DNA from: Actinomycetota bacterium
GTDB taxonomy: Bacteria > Actinomycetota > Actinomycetes > S36-B12
Reading direction: 5' to 3'
Assembly (NCBI GenBank): GCA_016717115.1
Contig: JADKGE010000003.1
Span: forward strand, 124,001-188,000
Length of the DNA stretch: 64,000 nt
A model generated the notes under the pieces. That model was given only the letters and a program-made list of their open reading frames with translations. It did not search any database and was not told the DNA's origin. The position numbers and the translations under genes are program-made. Shown piece by piece: positions 33,269-42,380 of this stretch; the first letter of the stretch is position 1, and each line of letters starts with the position of its first letter.

Positions 33269-35622
33269 CGGGCGGGTCGGCCGGCGCCGATGGGACGCCG
33301 GTCGTGGGTGTCGGTGTCTCCGACGAGTCTGCGACCCTGCACGTCACGGGCCGAGCGACGTTCGTCGACGACATCCCCGAACCGGAGGGCACCGTCCATG
33401 GGTACCCGGTCCTGTCGGACTTCGCCCACGGGAGGATCACCTCGCTGGACGTGTCGCGAGCCCTGCGACAGGACGGGGTGCTCGCGGTCCTGACGAGCGC
33501 CGACGTCCCAGGGGTCAACTCTCACGCGCCACGCATCGGAGTCGACCCGATCTTGGCCGATGACGTCGTCGTGTTCCTCGGCCAACCTGTCGCCATGGTG
33601 GTGGCCAGCACGCGAGCAGCCGCGGAGAGAGCTGCTCGTCTCGTGCGCGTCGAGCACGAACCTCTGGCAGTCGTGCTCAACGCCCGTGACGCCCACGCGG
33701 CGGGCAGTCACGTGGTGCCGCCGATGCACATGGTCCAGCCGAGTGTCGAGGCGGTGGACGCGGCGCTGTCGGCGGCGCCGCACCGGCGCAGCGGAAGCGT
33801 CCAGCTCGGCGGGCAGGAGCACTTCTACCTCGAGTGCATGGCGGCGCTCGCCTCTGTCATGGACGACGGCGGAGTCCTCATCCGCAGCTCGACGCAGCAT
33901 CCCTCTGAGGTTCAGCAGGTGGTTGCCCGGGCGTTGGGCGTCCCGCACAACCGAGTCCGGGTGGAGTGTCGGCGGATGGGTGGGGCGTTCGGCGGCAAGG
34001 AGTCGCAGGCCGCACAGGTGTCCGCGCTGGCGGCGCTCGGTGCCGCCTGCCTCGGTCGGCCGGTCAAGGTGAGGCTGGATCGGTTCAGCGACGACCGCAT
34101 GACCGGCAAGCGGCACCCCTTCGCGGCCGACTGGGACATGGGCTTCGACGACGAGGGGCATGTCCTCGGGTACCGGGTCACCCTGATCTCCACCGCAGGC
34201 CACTCCACCGATCTTTCCGGTCCCGTGCTGACCCGCGCCGTCGGTCACGTCGACAACGCCTACTGGCTGCCCGCCGTGGCCGTCGAGGGTTATGCCGCGC
34301 GCACGAACACCCAGAGCAACACCGCGTTCCGCGGCTTCGGCGGCCCCCAAGGGGCGCTCGTCACGGAGGTGGCCATCGACACCGTCGCACGGGCGCTCGG
34401 CATGGACGCGCTCGATGTGCGGCTCGCCAACCTGTATCGGGACCGAGCGACGCCTGAGGATCCGCATGCCGGTCTGCGCACTCCTTACGACATGATCGTT
34501 GAGGACAACGTCCTGCCGGAGTTGATGGACCGGATCATCGACTCGAGCGAGTATCGATCACGTCGCGATGACATCATCGCGTTCAACGCACAGAGCACAG
34601 TCCTCAAGCGTGGTCTTGCGCTGACGCCGGTCAAGTTCGGCATTGCCTTCACCTTGACCCACCTCAACCAGGCCGGCGCACTGGTGCACGTGTACACCGA
34701 CGGCTCGGTGCTGGTGAACCACTCCGCGACCGAGATGGGGCAGGGCGTCAACACCAAGGTCCGTCAGGTCGTTGCACAGGAGCTCGGGGTGCCGCTCGCG
34801 AGCGTGCGGTCAACGGCGACCGACACGGAGAAGGTGTCGAACACGTCCGCGACCGCGGCATCCACGGGTAGTGACATGAACGGCATGGCGGCCCAGACTG
34901 CTTGCCGACGCATCCGCGAACGACTGGCGACGGTGGCCAGCGGCATGCTCGGCTGCCGTCCCGAGGAGGTCCACTTCCGTGACGGTCGGGTCGTCGGGGT
35001 CAATGCCGCTTGCTCGTTCGTCGACGTCGTCGAGGCCGCCTACGTGCAGCGCGTTCAACTGTGGTCGGACGGCTACTACGCGACCCCGGGCCTGCACTGG
35101 AACCGCGAGACGATGAAGGGTCGGCCATTCCTGTACTTCTGCTACGGGGCCGCGGTCAGCGAGGTGATCGTCGACACCCTCACCGGCGAGCATCGCCTTC
35201 TCCGGGCAGACCTGTTGCACGACGTAGGAAAGTCACTCAACCCCAAGATCGACCTCGGGCAGATCGAGGGCGCATTCGTCCAGGGGATGGGGTGGCTGAC
35301 GACCGAGGAGCTGCAGTGGAATGCGGCCACCGGTGCGCTCGAGACCCTGGCGCCGACAACGTACAAGATCCCCGCCGTCCATGACGTCCCCACAGACCTG
35401 CGGGTCGAACTGTTCGACCAGGCGAATCGCGCCGGCACCATCCATCGCAGCAAGGCGGTGGGGGAGCCGCCCCTGCTGCTGGCGTTCTCCGTGTTCCTGG
35501 CCATCCGGGACGCCATCAGCGCTGTCGGCGACCACTCGGTCGATCCTCCGCTTCGGGCGCCGGCCACCGTCGAGGCCATCCTCGACGCGGTCGATGCCGT
35601 GAAGGCAGCAGGACCCGCCTGA
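33265..35622 (+). CDS. xdhB: Xanthine dehydrogenase molybdopterin-binding subunit
   Basis: A 785-residue molybdenum hydroxylase subunit. The residues that define purine substrate binding in bovine xanthine oxidoreductase are conserved: E246 in GGKES (bovine E802), R324 in LTRAVGHVDNAYWLP (R880), R356 in FRGFGGPQ (R912) and the catalytic base E734 in KAVGEPPLLLAF (E1261). This supports true hypoxanthine/xanthine oxidation over CO or aldehyde oxidation. It is the last gene of the run that starts with the substrate-binding protein, implying uptake and oxidation of a purine. No XdhC-type cofactor-insertion gene is next to it. Confidence 0.93.
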   Translation: MTGGSAGADGTPVVGVGVSDESATLHVTGRATFVDDIPEPEGTVHGYPVLSDFAHGRITSLDVSRALRQDGVLAVLTSADVPGVNSHAPRIGVDPILADDVVVFLGQPVAMVVASTRAAAERAARLVRVEHEPLAVVLNARDAHAAGSHVVPPMHMVQPSVEAVDAALSAAPHRRSGSVQLGGQEHFYLECMAALASVMDDGGVLIRSSTQHPSEVQQVVARALGVPHNRVRVECRRMGGAFGGKESQAAQVSALAALGAACLGRPVKVRLDRFSDDRMTGKRHPFAADWDMGFDDEGHVLGYRVTLISTAGHSTDLSGPVLTRAVGHVDNAYWLPAVAVEGYAARTNTQSNTAFRGFGGPQGALVTEVAIDTVARALGMDALDVRLANLYRDRATPEDPHAGLRTPYDMIVEDNVLPELMDRIIDSSEYRSRRDDIIAFNAQSTVLKRGLALTPVKFGIAFTLTHLNQAGALVHVYTDGSVLVNHSATEMGQGVNTKVRQVVAQELGVPLASVRSTATDTEKVSNTSATAASTGSDMNGMAAQTACRRIRERLATVASGMLGCRPEEVHFRDGRVVGVNAACSFVDVVEAAYVQRVQLWSDGYYATPGLHWNRETMKGRPFLYFCYGAAVSEVIVDTLTGEHRLLRADLLHDVGKSLNPKIDLGQIEGAFVQGMGWLTTEELQWNAATGALETLAPTTYKIPAVHDVPTDLRVELFDQANRAGTIHRSKAVGEPPLLLAFSVFLAIRDAISAVGDHSVDPPLRAPATVEAILDAVDAVKAAGPA

Positions 35623-35737
35623 CGAGAAGCCCACGCGGATAGGCTCCGTCATCGGGGCACGCCTGCGCCCCTGACATCCGGCGAAGGCTCGGCCCGGGCA
35701 GCCACCCCCGCGTCACGCGCCAGAGAGGATCCCTTCC

Positions 35738-38206
35738 ATGCGGTTCGGCCACTTCGACGACGACGCCCTCGAGTACGTGATCACGACGCCCAAGACGCCG
35801 TACCCGTGGATCAACTACCTCGGCTCCGAGCAGTTCTTCTCCCTCATCTCGCATCAGGCCGGCGGCTACAGCTTCTACCGCGATCCTCGGATGCGCCGGC
35901 TGACCCGCTACCGCTACAACAACGTCCCCAACGATGCCGGAGGTCGATACCTGTACGTCAATGACGGCGGTGACGTCTGGACGCCGTCGTGGCTCCCGGT
36001 GAAGGCCGAGCTCGACCACTTCGAGGCCCGGCACGGCCTCGGCTACTCGCAGATCACCGGCGAACGCAACGGGCTCTCGGTCTCCACGGTGTTCTTCGTC
36101 CCGCTCGGGGAGAACGCCGAGGTCCAGCGGATCACCGTGACCAACACGTCCGACGCGCCGAAGTCCGTGACGTTGTTCTCGTTCGTGGAGTTCTGCCTGT
36201 GGAACGCGCACGACGACCAGACGAACTACCAGCGCAACCTGTCGATCGGCGAGGTCGAGATCGAGCCGGACGGCCCGAACGGCTCGGCCATCTACCACCG
36301 CACCGAGTACCGCGAGCGACGCGATCACTTCGCCGTGTTCGGGGTGAACACGCGCGCCGACGGCTTCGACACCGACCGGGACACGTTCGTCGGACCCTTC
36401 AACAGCCTCGGCGAGGCGGCCGTGCCTCATGCGGGGCGCTCGGCGGACTCGGTCGCCTCCGGGTGGTACCCGATCGGTTCGCACTCTGTGTGCATGGACC
36501 TCGCCCCCGGCGAGTCCCGTGATCTGGTGGTGGTCCTGGGCTACGTCGAGAACCCCGCGGACGCCAAGTGGGCGGACGATGCACATCAGGTCGTCAACAA
36601 GGAGCAGGCTCACGCACTGCTCGCCAGGTTCGCGACCGCGCAGCAGGCCGATGCCGCCCTGGCGGAGCTGAAGCGGCACTGGGCGGGGCTCCTGACCACC
36701 TACCGCGTTGTGAGCACCGACGAGAAGCTCAACCGGATGGTCAACATCTGGAACCAGTACCAGTGCATGGTCACCTTCAACATGTCCCGGTCCGCCTCCT
36801 ACTTCGAGACCGGGATCGGCCGCGGCATGGGCTTCCGCGACTCGAACCAGGATCTGCTCGGATTCGTCCACCTGATCCCCGAGCGAGCGCGCGAACGCAT
36901 CCTGGACATCGCGGCGACGCAGTTCCCTGACGGTTCGGCGTACCACCAGTACCAGCCGCTCACCAAGCGCGGGAACAACGACGTGGGGTCGGGCTTCAAT
37001 GACGACCCGCTCTGGCTCATCGCGGGGGTGGCCGCGTACCTCAAGGAGACCGGCGACTTCTCGATCCTCGACGAGCAGGTCCCCTTCGACAACGACTGGA
37101 CGCAGGCCGAGTCGCTCTTCGAGCACCTCACGCGGTCGTTCGAGTTCACCGTCACGCATCAGGGACCCCACGGTCTGCCCCTGATCGGCCGCGCCGACTG
37201 GAATGACTGCCTCAACCTCAACTGCTTCTCGACGACGCCGGGGGAGTCCTTCCAGACCACCGAGAACCAGGCCGGGGGCGTCGCGGAGTCGGTGTTCATC
37301 GCCGCGCAGTTCGTCCTCTACGGAGGCCAGTACGCCGAACTCGCCCGTCGGATCGGGCGCACTGGTGTCGCCGAGCGAGCCGACGCCCTCGTCCAGCAGA
37401 TGCGGCAGTCGATCCACGAGCACGGCTGGGACGGCGAGTGGTTCCTGCGCGCCTACGACTTCTACGGGACGCCGGTCGGCACGGATGCCGACCCCGAGGG
37501 CAAGATCTGGATCGAGCCGCAGGGCTTCGCCGTGATGGCGGGCATCGGCGTCGAACCCGACGAGGACGGCGGAGCACCGCGCGCCCTGCGCGCCCTGGAC
37601 TCCGCAGAGCGCCTGCTCGGCACGCCACACGGCCTGGTGCTGCAGTACCCCGCGTACACGACGTACCAGATCCAGCTCGGCGAGGTCTCGACCTATCCGC
37701 CGGGATACAAGGAGAACGGCGGCATCTTCTGCCACAACAATCCATGGGTGATCATCGCGGAGACGACCGTGGGACGCGGATCGCAGGCCTTCGACCACTA
37801 CAAGCGGATCACGCCGGCGTATCGCGAGGACATCTCCGACATCCATCGGCTTGAGCCCTACGTCTATGCGCAGATGATCGCGGGCAAGGAGGCGGTCCGA
37901 GCGGGCGAGGCGAAGAACTCATGGCTCACCGGGTGCGCCGCCTGGACCTTCGTTGCCGTGTCCCAGTACCTCCTCGGCGTGCGGACGGACTACGACGGTC
38001 TGGTGGTCGATCCGCAGATCGGCCCGGACGTCCCGTCGTTCACGGTCACTCGCGTGGCTCGCGGGGCGACGTACGAGATCCATGTGACGAACTCGGGTGC
38101 ACCGGGAGCGCGGGGTCGGCTTGTGGTGGACGGTGCGCCGATCGCCGGCAACGTCGTGCCCTATGCGCCGAAGGGTGCGACGGTTCGGGTTGACGTGACC
38201 GTCTGA
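35738..38206 (+). CDS. Cellobiose phosphorylase (GH94)
   Basis: An 822-residue inverting phosphorylase that splits cellobiose with phosphate into glucose-1-phosphate and glucose in the cytoplasm. The catalytic acid is D490 in GRADWNDCLNL; both this number and the total length equal those of the characterised Cellvibrio gilvus enzyme. Other family blocks include GIGRGMGFRDSNQDLLGF, NDVGSGFNDDPLWLI and KENGGIFCHNNPW. GAGAGGATC upstream of ATG 35738 is the likely ribosome site. Neighbouring GH3, GH63, GH13 and G6PD genes make a glucan-use role plausible. Cellodextrin or laminaribiose phosphorylase are the alternatives. Confidence 0.92.
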   Translation: MRFGHFDDDALEYVITTPKTPYPWINYLGSEQFFSLISHQAGGYSFYRDPRMRRLTRYRYNNVPNDAGGRYLYVNDGGDVWTPSWLPVKAELDHFEARHGLGYSQITGERNGLSVSTVFFVPLGENAEVQRITVTNTSDAPKSVTLFSFVEFCLWNAHDDQTNYQRNLSIGEVEIEPDGPNGSAIYHRTEYRERRDHFAVFGVNTRADGFDTDRDTFVGPFNSLGEAAVPHAGRSADSVASGWYPIGSHSVCMDLAPGESRDLVVVLGYVENPADAKWADDAHQVVNKEQAHALLARFATAQQADAALAELKRHWAGLLTTYRVVSTDEKLNRMVNIWNQYQCMVTFNMSRSASYFETGIGRGMGFRDSNQDLLGFVHLIPERARERILDIAATQFPDGSAYHQYQPLTKRGNNDVGSGFNDDPLWLIAGVAAYLKETGDFSILDEQVPFDNDWTQAESLFEHLTRSFEFTVTHQGPHGLPLIGRADWNDCLNLNCFSTTPGESFQTTENQAGGVAESVFIAAQFVLYGGQYAELARRIGRTGVAERADALVQQMRQSIHEHGWDGEWFLRAYDFYGTPVGTDADPEGKIWIEPQGFAVMAGIGVEPDEDGGAPRALRALDSAERLLGTPHGLVLQYPAYTTYQIQLGEVSTYPPGYKENGGIFCHNNPWVIIAETTVGRGSQAFDHYKRITPAYREDISDIHRLEPYVYAQMIAGKEAVRAGEAKNSWLTGCAAWTFVAVSQYLLGVRTDYDGLVVDPQIGPDVPSFTVTRVARGATYEIHVTNSGAPGARGRLVVDGAPIAGNVVPYAPKGATVRVDVTV

Positions 38207-38284
38207 TCCTCGGGAACGGAAACGTCGTCCCCTTCGTGCTCGCGGTGTGCGCTGCAGGTTCTCGGCGCATCTGTGCGGGACCAA

Positions 38285-39988
38285 TCACGCGGAGGAGTCG
38301 TCCCTTCGGGCGTCGTCATCGAGATGGTCGTCTGCTGTCCGGTGGGCAGCCTCGTGCGCCGGCGTCGTGCCCGTCACCGCAGCGATGAAGGGGTCCCGCT
38401 CGAGGGCCACGAGGCTGGCTGCGCTCGTGGTCCGGACCGTGGCCGTTCGTGGGATGTCGCGAAGCAGTGCGATCTCGCCGAACCCCTGGCCCGGGCCGAG
38501 ATGGCGCACGGCGGTGCCGTCGGTGATCACGACGGCGGTCCCGGATGCGATGACGTAGTAGTGCTCGCCCGAGTCTCCCTGCCGAATCACGTCGATGTCG
38601 GAACCGACATCGCGCACCTGCGCCTGGCGAGACAGTTGTTCTAGCGTGCGCAACGGCAGAACGGACAGGAACGGGACACGGTGCAGAAGTGCGAATACGG
38701 GCCCAGGGACGTACGCGCGTGCGTCCAGGCGGCGGAGTGAGCGGCGAGCCGCGAGGGACGCGATGGGCAACAGGACACCGGTCGCGACCAACGCTCCACG
38801 CGGTCCGAGGGCCAAGACCAGCAACGGACCCAGAAGAGCGCCGATGGCCATGCCCGCCTGAATGACACCCTCTTGGACGCCGAAGACCCTCGCCGCGTCC
38901 AAGTCGCTGACGGTGCGGTGGAGCAGTGTCTGCGCCGCGACGGTCACGACGCTCTTGCCGACTCCGTAGCCAACAAGGAAGACGGCCGCCAGCGCCAGGC
39001 CGGGTCCGACCCCCAGAAGGGCAATGGGGATACCGCACACGGCTCCACCCACGAGGACGGCGACGCTCAACCGTGGCTTCCCCGCCAGCACAACCGATCC
39101 GAGGCCCCCGAGCGTCGACCCGATCCCGATGGCGGCGGCCAGCAGGCCGGCGAGGGCGGACTCGTCTCCGGCGACGTCGACGACGTAGACCACCAACAGC
39201 ACATCGAGCAGCCCGACGACGGTGTACTGGGCGGCTGTGAGTCCGACCAGGTCGGCCACCTGTCGGTCACGGCGGATGGCCGAGAGCCCGCCCAGGACGA
39301 CGTCACGGACGGAAGTGCGGACCCCCACCACCCGTCGACGAACAACCAATCTCAGCGAGATCAGCCCGGAGAGGAAGCAGACGAAGCCGAGGCAGATCAT
39401 GACGTTACCGCCGCCGATGAGCACGAGTCCGAGACCTGCTAGCAAGGGGCCAATCACCGAGGCCATGCCGTCGACCCAGGCGGAACCCGCGTTGCCCAGC
39501 GTTAACTCGTCCGGGTAGTCGACAACGTCCGGAAGTGTCGCCAGATACACCGGCCGGGTCACTGCGAAGGCCGAGGCGGCGACCGCGGAGGTGAGCGCCA
39601 CCAGTGTCAAGGAGAAGCCCATTGACATGAGAACGCCGGTGGCGGCCAGGAAGACCCCCTGAATCCCATAGCCCAAGGCGAGCACTCGAGCCGGATCGAA
39701 CCGATCAGCGACCGCTGCACCGATGGGGGCGAGCACCGACGCGGGGAACATCTGGGCTATGGCGACTGCTGCGGCGCCCCGTACCCCCGCGATGTCGAAC
39801 GCGTACACGACGATGGCCACCCTGGATGCCTTGCGCGCAAGGCAGTACCCGAAGTAGCCCATGAGAAGCAAGCGCAGCGAGCGATGCGTGAGTGATGCGC
39901 CAACGTACTTGCCCTGCGCAACGATGAAACGGCCGGCATCCGGAAGGGATGTGACGAGCCAGAGGCGTGAACGGCCGATGATGGGCAC
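38285..39988 (-). CDS. MFS transporter fused to a cyclic-nucleotide-binding domain
   Basis: A 567-residue protein. Residues about 35-430 form a 12-segment major facilitator domain (with DRFDPARVLALGYG at the 2-3 loop). A cNMP-binding domain spans about 445-540, recognised by VIRQGDSGEHYYVIASGTAVV and the phosphate-binding cassette GFGEIALLRDIPRTATV, in which E and R are kept. The last 25 residues are acidic. The substrate is unknown. The fusion suggests transport gated by cAMP or cGMP. It ends near, and converges on, the cellobiose phosphorylase. Confidence 0.85.
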   Translation of the reverse strand: MPIIGRSRLWLVTSLPDAGRFIVAQGKYVGASLTHRSLRLLLMGYFGYCLARKASRVAIVVYAFDIAGVRGAAAVAIAQMFPASVLAPIGAAVADRFDPARVLALGYGIQGVFLAATGVLMSMGFSLTLVALTSAVAASAFAVTRPVYLATLPDVVDYPDELTLGNAGSAWVDGMASVIGPLLAGLGLVLIGGGNVMICLGFVCFLSGLISLRLVVRRRVVGVRTSVRDVVLGGLSAIRRDRQVADLVGLTAAQYTVVGLLDVLLVVYVVDVAGDESALAGLLAAAIGIGSTLGGLGSVVLAGKPRLSVAVLVGGAVCGIPIALLGVGPGLALAAVFLVGYGVGKSVVTVAAQTLLHRTVSDLDAARVFGVQEGVIQAGMAIGALLGPLLVLALGPRGALVATGVLLPIASLAARRSLRRLDARAYVPGPVFALLHRVPFLSVLPLRTLEQLSRQAQVRDVGSDIDVIRQGDSGEHYYVIASGTAVVITDGTAVRHLGPGQGFGEIALLRDIPRTATVRTTSAASLVALERDPFIAAVTGTTPAHEAAHRTADDHLDDDARRDDSSA

Positions 39989-40132
39989 GGCCGACCTCCA
40001 CGGTCACGTGATGTGGGTCCTGATTCAGCCGGATGCCCGGTCTGGTTCCGAGAGGCTATCCACAGGCCGCGAGCGCGGCAACGGCTGGGCGGCTCGAATC
40101 GAAGAGGCGCGGCTTCGGCTACCGCGGTCCCG

Positions 40133-40891
40133 CTAGTGCATCGGAACGTCCACGGTCGGGCCGTCTCCCAGCCAGCGGGCCGACCGCCTTAGCCATCGGC
40201 TGATCGGAAGGGCGTTGGCCCGGTGCGGCCCGATGTCGATGGTCAACCACTTCTTCGACTTGGCGACAGCACGAAGCCGCTCATCCCCGTTCACGACGAC
40301 GGGCCACCCCACAGCAGACAGGAGGGGCAGGTCATTGATGGAATCCGTGAACGCCCACGACCTTGAGGCGTCCGCGTTCAGCTCGACGAACAGTTCCCGC
40401 ACCCGGTTGAGCTTGTCGACACCGTGGGCGATGGGACTCGCGAGTCGGCCCGTGTATCGGCCGTCACGCACCTCGGCGACTGTGCCGATAGCCCCGGATA
40501 GTCGGAGGTGATCGGCCACAGCGTCGGCGAGTTCCTGAGGGCTTGCGGTCGCGATGTACACGGGGATGCCGAGGTCCTGTAGGTCCCTGATCGCGACGAG
40601 GACTTCGGGCACGATGAACCGGTCGAGTGAGTCTCCGACGAACCGCCAGCACAGGTCGGCGAGCACGGACTGGTCTTGCCCGCGTACGAGGTCCAGGACG
40701 CACTCGGCGATCCGCCGAGGGATGCCAGGGGGTTCCGTCCCGTGGGCGACGTACCGCGCCTCTGCGACGACGAACGTCAAGAGATGCCGGGGGTTGAGTA
40801 TCCGCCGTCGGACGAGGGAAAGCCCGAAGTGGAAGAGGTACGACCCACGGACCAGCGTGCTATCCAGATCCACGATCGCAACGACCGTCAT
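40133..40891 (-). CDS. HAD-IB family phosphatase (SerB-like)
   Basis: A 252-residue haloacid-dehalogenase-type phosphatase. Motif I is DLDSTLV (nucleophile D and DxD-type second Asp), motif II is YIATASPQ, and motif IV is AFTDSINDLPLL. An all-helical C1 cap lies between motifs I and II. Relatives dephosphorylate phosphoserine or lysophospholipids. ATG 40891 is chosen because the family begins right there (MTVVAIVDLDSTLV), though the frame extends to 40960. The 145 bases between it and the MFS gene hold nothing I can name. Confidence 0.82.
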   Translation of the reverse strand: MTVVAIVDLDSTLVRGSYLFHFGLSLVRRRILNPRHLLTFVVAEARYVAHGTEPPGIPRRIAECVLDLVRGQDQSVLADLCWRFVGDSLDRFIVPEVLVAIRDLQDLGIPVYIATASPQELADAVADHLRLSGAIGTVAEVRDGRYTGRLASPIAHGVDKLNRVRELFVELNADASRSWAFTDSINDLPLLSAVGWPVVVNGDERLRAVAKSKKWLTIDIGPHRANALPISRWLRRSARWLGDGPTVDVPMH

Positions 40892-41105
40892 GCCGTTGAC
40901 GGTAGTTGACGGCGACTCGGCGTCACGCCTCCTGACTGTGCTTCTCCCGAGTGTTCGCACACGGTTCCTCGGGGCGCCATCGGCGCGTCAGGTGGAGCCT
41001 CCACGATGGGTGCATGACACTCCTCCCGATCAGGGTGAAGGCGTGGGTTCGCCCGCGAGATGGCCAGTGGACCAAGGTCCTTGTGACTCGCGGGGTCCAG
41101 CGGTA

Positions 41106-41285
41106 GTGGCGGTCATCTCGGTGGTGTTCGAGTCGGGCACCCGCTACTACTGGCACTGTGCGCGCTGCGCGGGGGTCTCGCTTCCGTTCAGAGATATGAA
41201 GCGCGCCGCAGCGGAAGGTGCCATGCATCTGTCCTGTACTTCTAGCGGGTTGAGCAGGGCATCGGAGCATCGCAACGCTACGTAG
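41106..41285 (+). CDS. Small Cys/His-rich putative zinc-binding protein (copy 1)
   Basis: A reading frame of about 59 residues starting from GTG. It contains a pattern suited to zinc: WHCARCAG followed 18 residues later by HLSC (CxxC...HxxC). The downstream neighbour at 41387 has a similar layout, which supports a real gene, but the ribosome site is weak and a GTG at 41010 could extend the protein. No enzyme motif is present. It may be a zinc-ribbon-type regulatory or stress protein. Confidence 0.45.
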   Translation: MAVISVVFESGTRYYWHCARCAGVSLPFRDMKRAAAEGAMHLSCTSSGLSRASEHRNAT

Positions 41286-41386
41286 CCGGGTCGTCTCCGA
41301 GAGTTGTGCCGTCGTTCATCCTTGCTCCGTTGCGCCCGATGGCTGTGGTGCGCTGAGGTGTGCGCATCTTCAGTGAGGAGGTCGCA

Positions 41387-41599
41387 ATGTCGATCCGTAT
41401 GGACTACGTCTGGCACGACGACGACGCCATCCTGTTTCGCGCGAGTTGCGACTCCTGCTCGTTTCAGTCGCGCCCGTCCCACGATGAGCAGATGGCAAGG
41501 GCCGAGTGGTTCGGACACGTGTGCGTCCGCCCCGGTCGAGTGCGTGGCACCCCGATCCGAACCGCGGCTGGCACGCGACCAATGGTCGACCAGCCCTAG
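41387..41599 (+). CDS. Small Cys/His-rich putative zinc-binding protein (copy 2)
   Basis: A 70-residue protein with an excellent ribosome site (GAGGAGG, five bases before the ATG). It reads ILFRASCDSCSFQSRPSHDEQMARAEWFGHVC, so CxxC is followed by a GHxC ending. This resembles the layout of the protein at 41106 (aromatic-x-C-x-x-C, S/F patch, helix rich in Ala, then H-x-x-C or H-x-C). It is probably a small metal-stabilised domain. The function is unknown, and the next gene encodes an HD-domain protein. Confidence 0.6.
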   Translation: MSIRMDYVWHDDDAILFRASCDSCSFQSRPSHDEQMARAEWFGHVCVRPGRVRGTPIRTAAGTRPMVDQP

Positions 41600-41681
41600 A
41601 CGTATCAACCCTTCGCCACCCGGTCATCCGAGGTTAACGCCAGAGCCTCCTTGCCAGCCTAGCCTCCCAATCGGAGGCGGC

Positions 41682-42275
41682 ATGACTACTCAACGGACAC
41701 TGCGTCGGGGCGTCGACGGTCAACTCGTGGACGCTGCTCAGGAACTTGCACATGTGTACCTGAAGGGTGATCCTCGTCGCCTGAATCACTCCGCCGGAGC
41801 CGCACGGGCTGCCGCCTACGCGGCAGCCGTCCTGCCGACGATCCCGGCGGACGTGATGATCTCGGCGGCCTGGCTGCACGACATTGGCTACTCCCCGGCA
41901 CTGGCGGAGACCGGCTTCCACCCGGTGGACGGGGCCGTCCTCCTCCGACGCGAGGGTTGGGACGACCAGATCGTGCGGCTCGTCGCGCATCATTCGTTCA
42001 GCCGTATCACGGCGCCGTTCTACGGCGCCGATGCCGCCCTCGCCGAGTTCGCACCGCTCGACGGGCTCGTCCCAGACGTGCTGACCTTCGCGGACGCGGT
42101 AGCGGGAGTCGATGGGCGCGGGGCGACGATCGCACAGCGTCTGGCCGAACTGCGTCAGCGGCCGAGGGGAAGCACAGGCGTGCCGCCGGATGTGAGGGAG
42201 CAGTGGTACGGACTCATCACAGCGTCCGTGGACGATGTTCAGAGAGCCATCAGGTCGAAGCCGCTGGCGCGCTGA
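41682..42275 (+). CDS. HD-domain phosphohydrolase-like protein
   Basis: A 197-residue HD-superfamily protein. The motif series is visible: H in RLNHSAGAA, HD in SAAWLHDIGYS, a later HH in RLVAHHSF and D in TFADAVAGVDG. Such proteins hydrolyse nucleotides or phosphate esters, often metal dependent. GGAGG five bases before ATG 41682 fixes the start, while the frame is open back to 41304. The specific substrate is unknown. Confidence 0.82.
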   Translation: MTTQRTLRRGVDGQLVDAAQELAHVYLKGDPRRLNHSAGAARAAAYAAAVLPTIPADVMISAAWLHDIGYSPALAETGFHPVDGAVLLRREGWDDQIVRLVAHHSFSRITAPFYGADAALAEFAPLDGLVPDVLTFADAVAGVDGRGATIAQRLAELRQRPRGSTGVPPDVREQWYGLITASVDDVQRAIRSKPLAR

Positions 42276-42380
42276 GGAGGGGCCCGCATTCCCGCTTCCA
42301 CCCGAGTTCCGCCCGGCCCGACGACTCCGACGAGTCGATGTGGTGCCTCGTTCCAGCCGATCCGCTCAGTCCCGACCGAG

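Noticed and set aside
35516..37846. A 776-codon minus-strand frame opposite cellobiose phosphorylase
   Set aside because: Same reason: it mirrors an intact GH94 gene with catalytic residues in place, and its own translation shows no motif.
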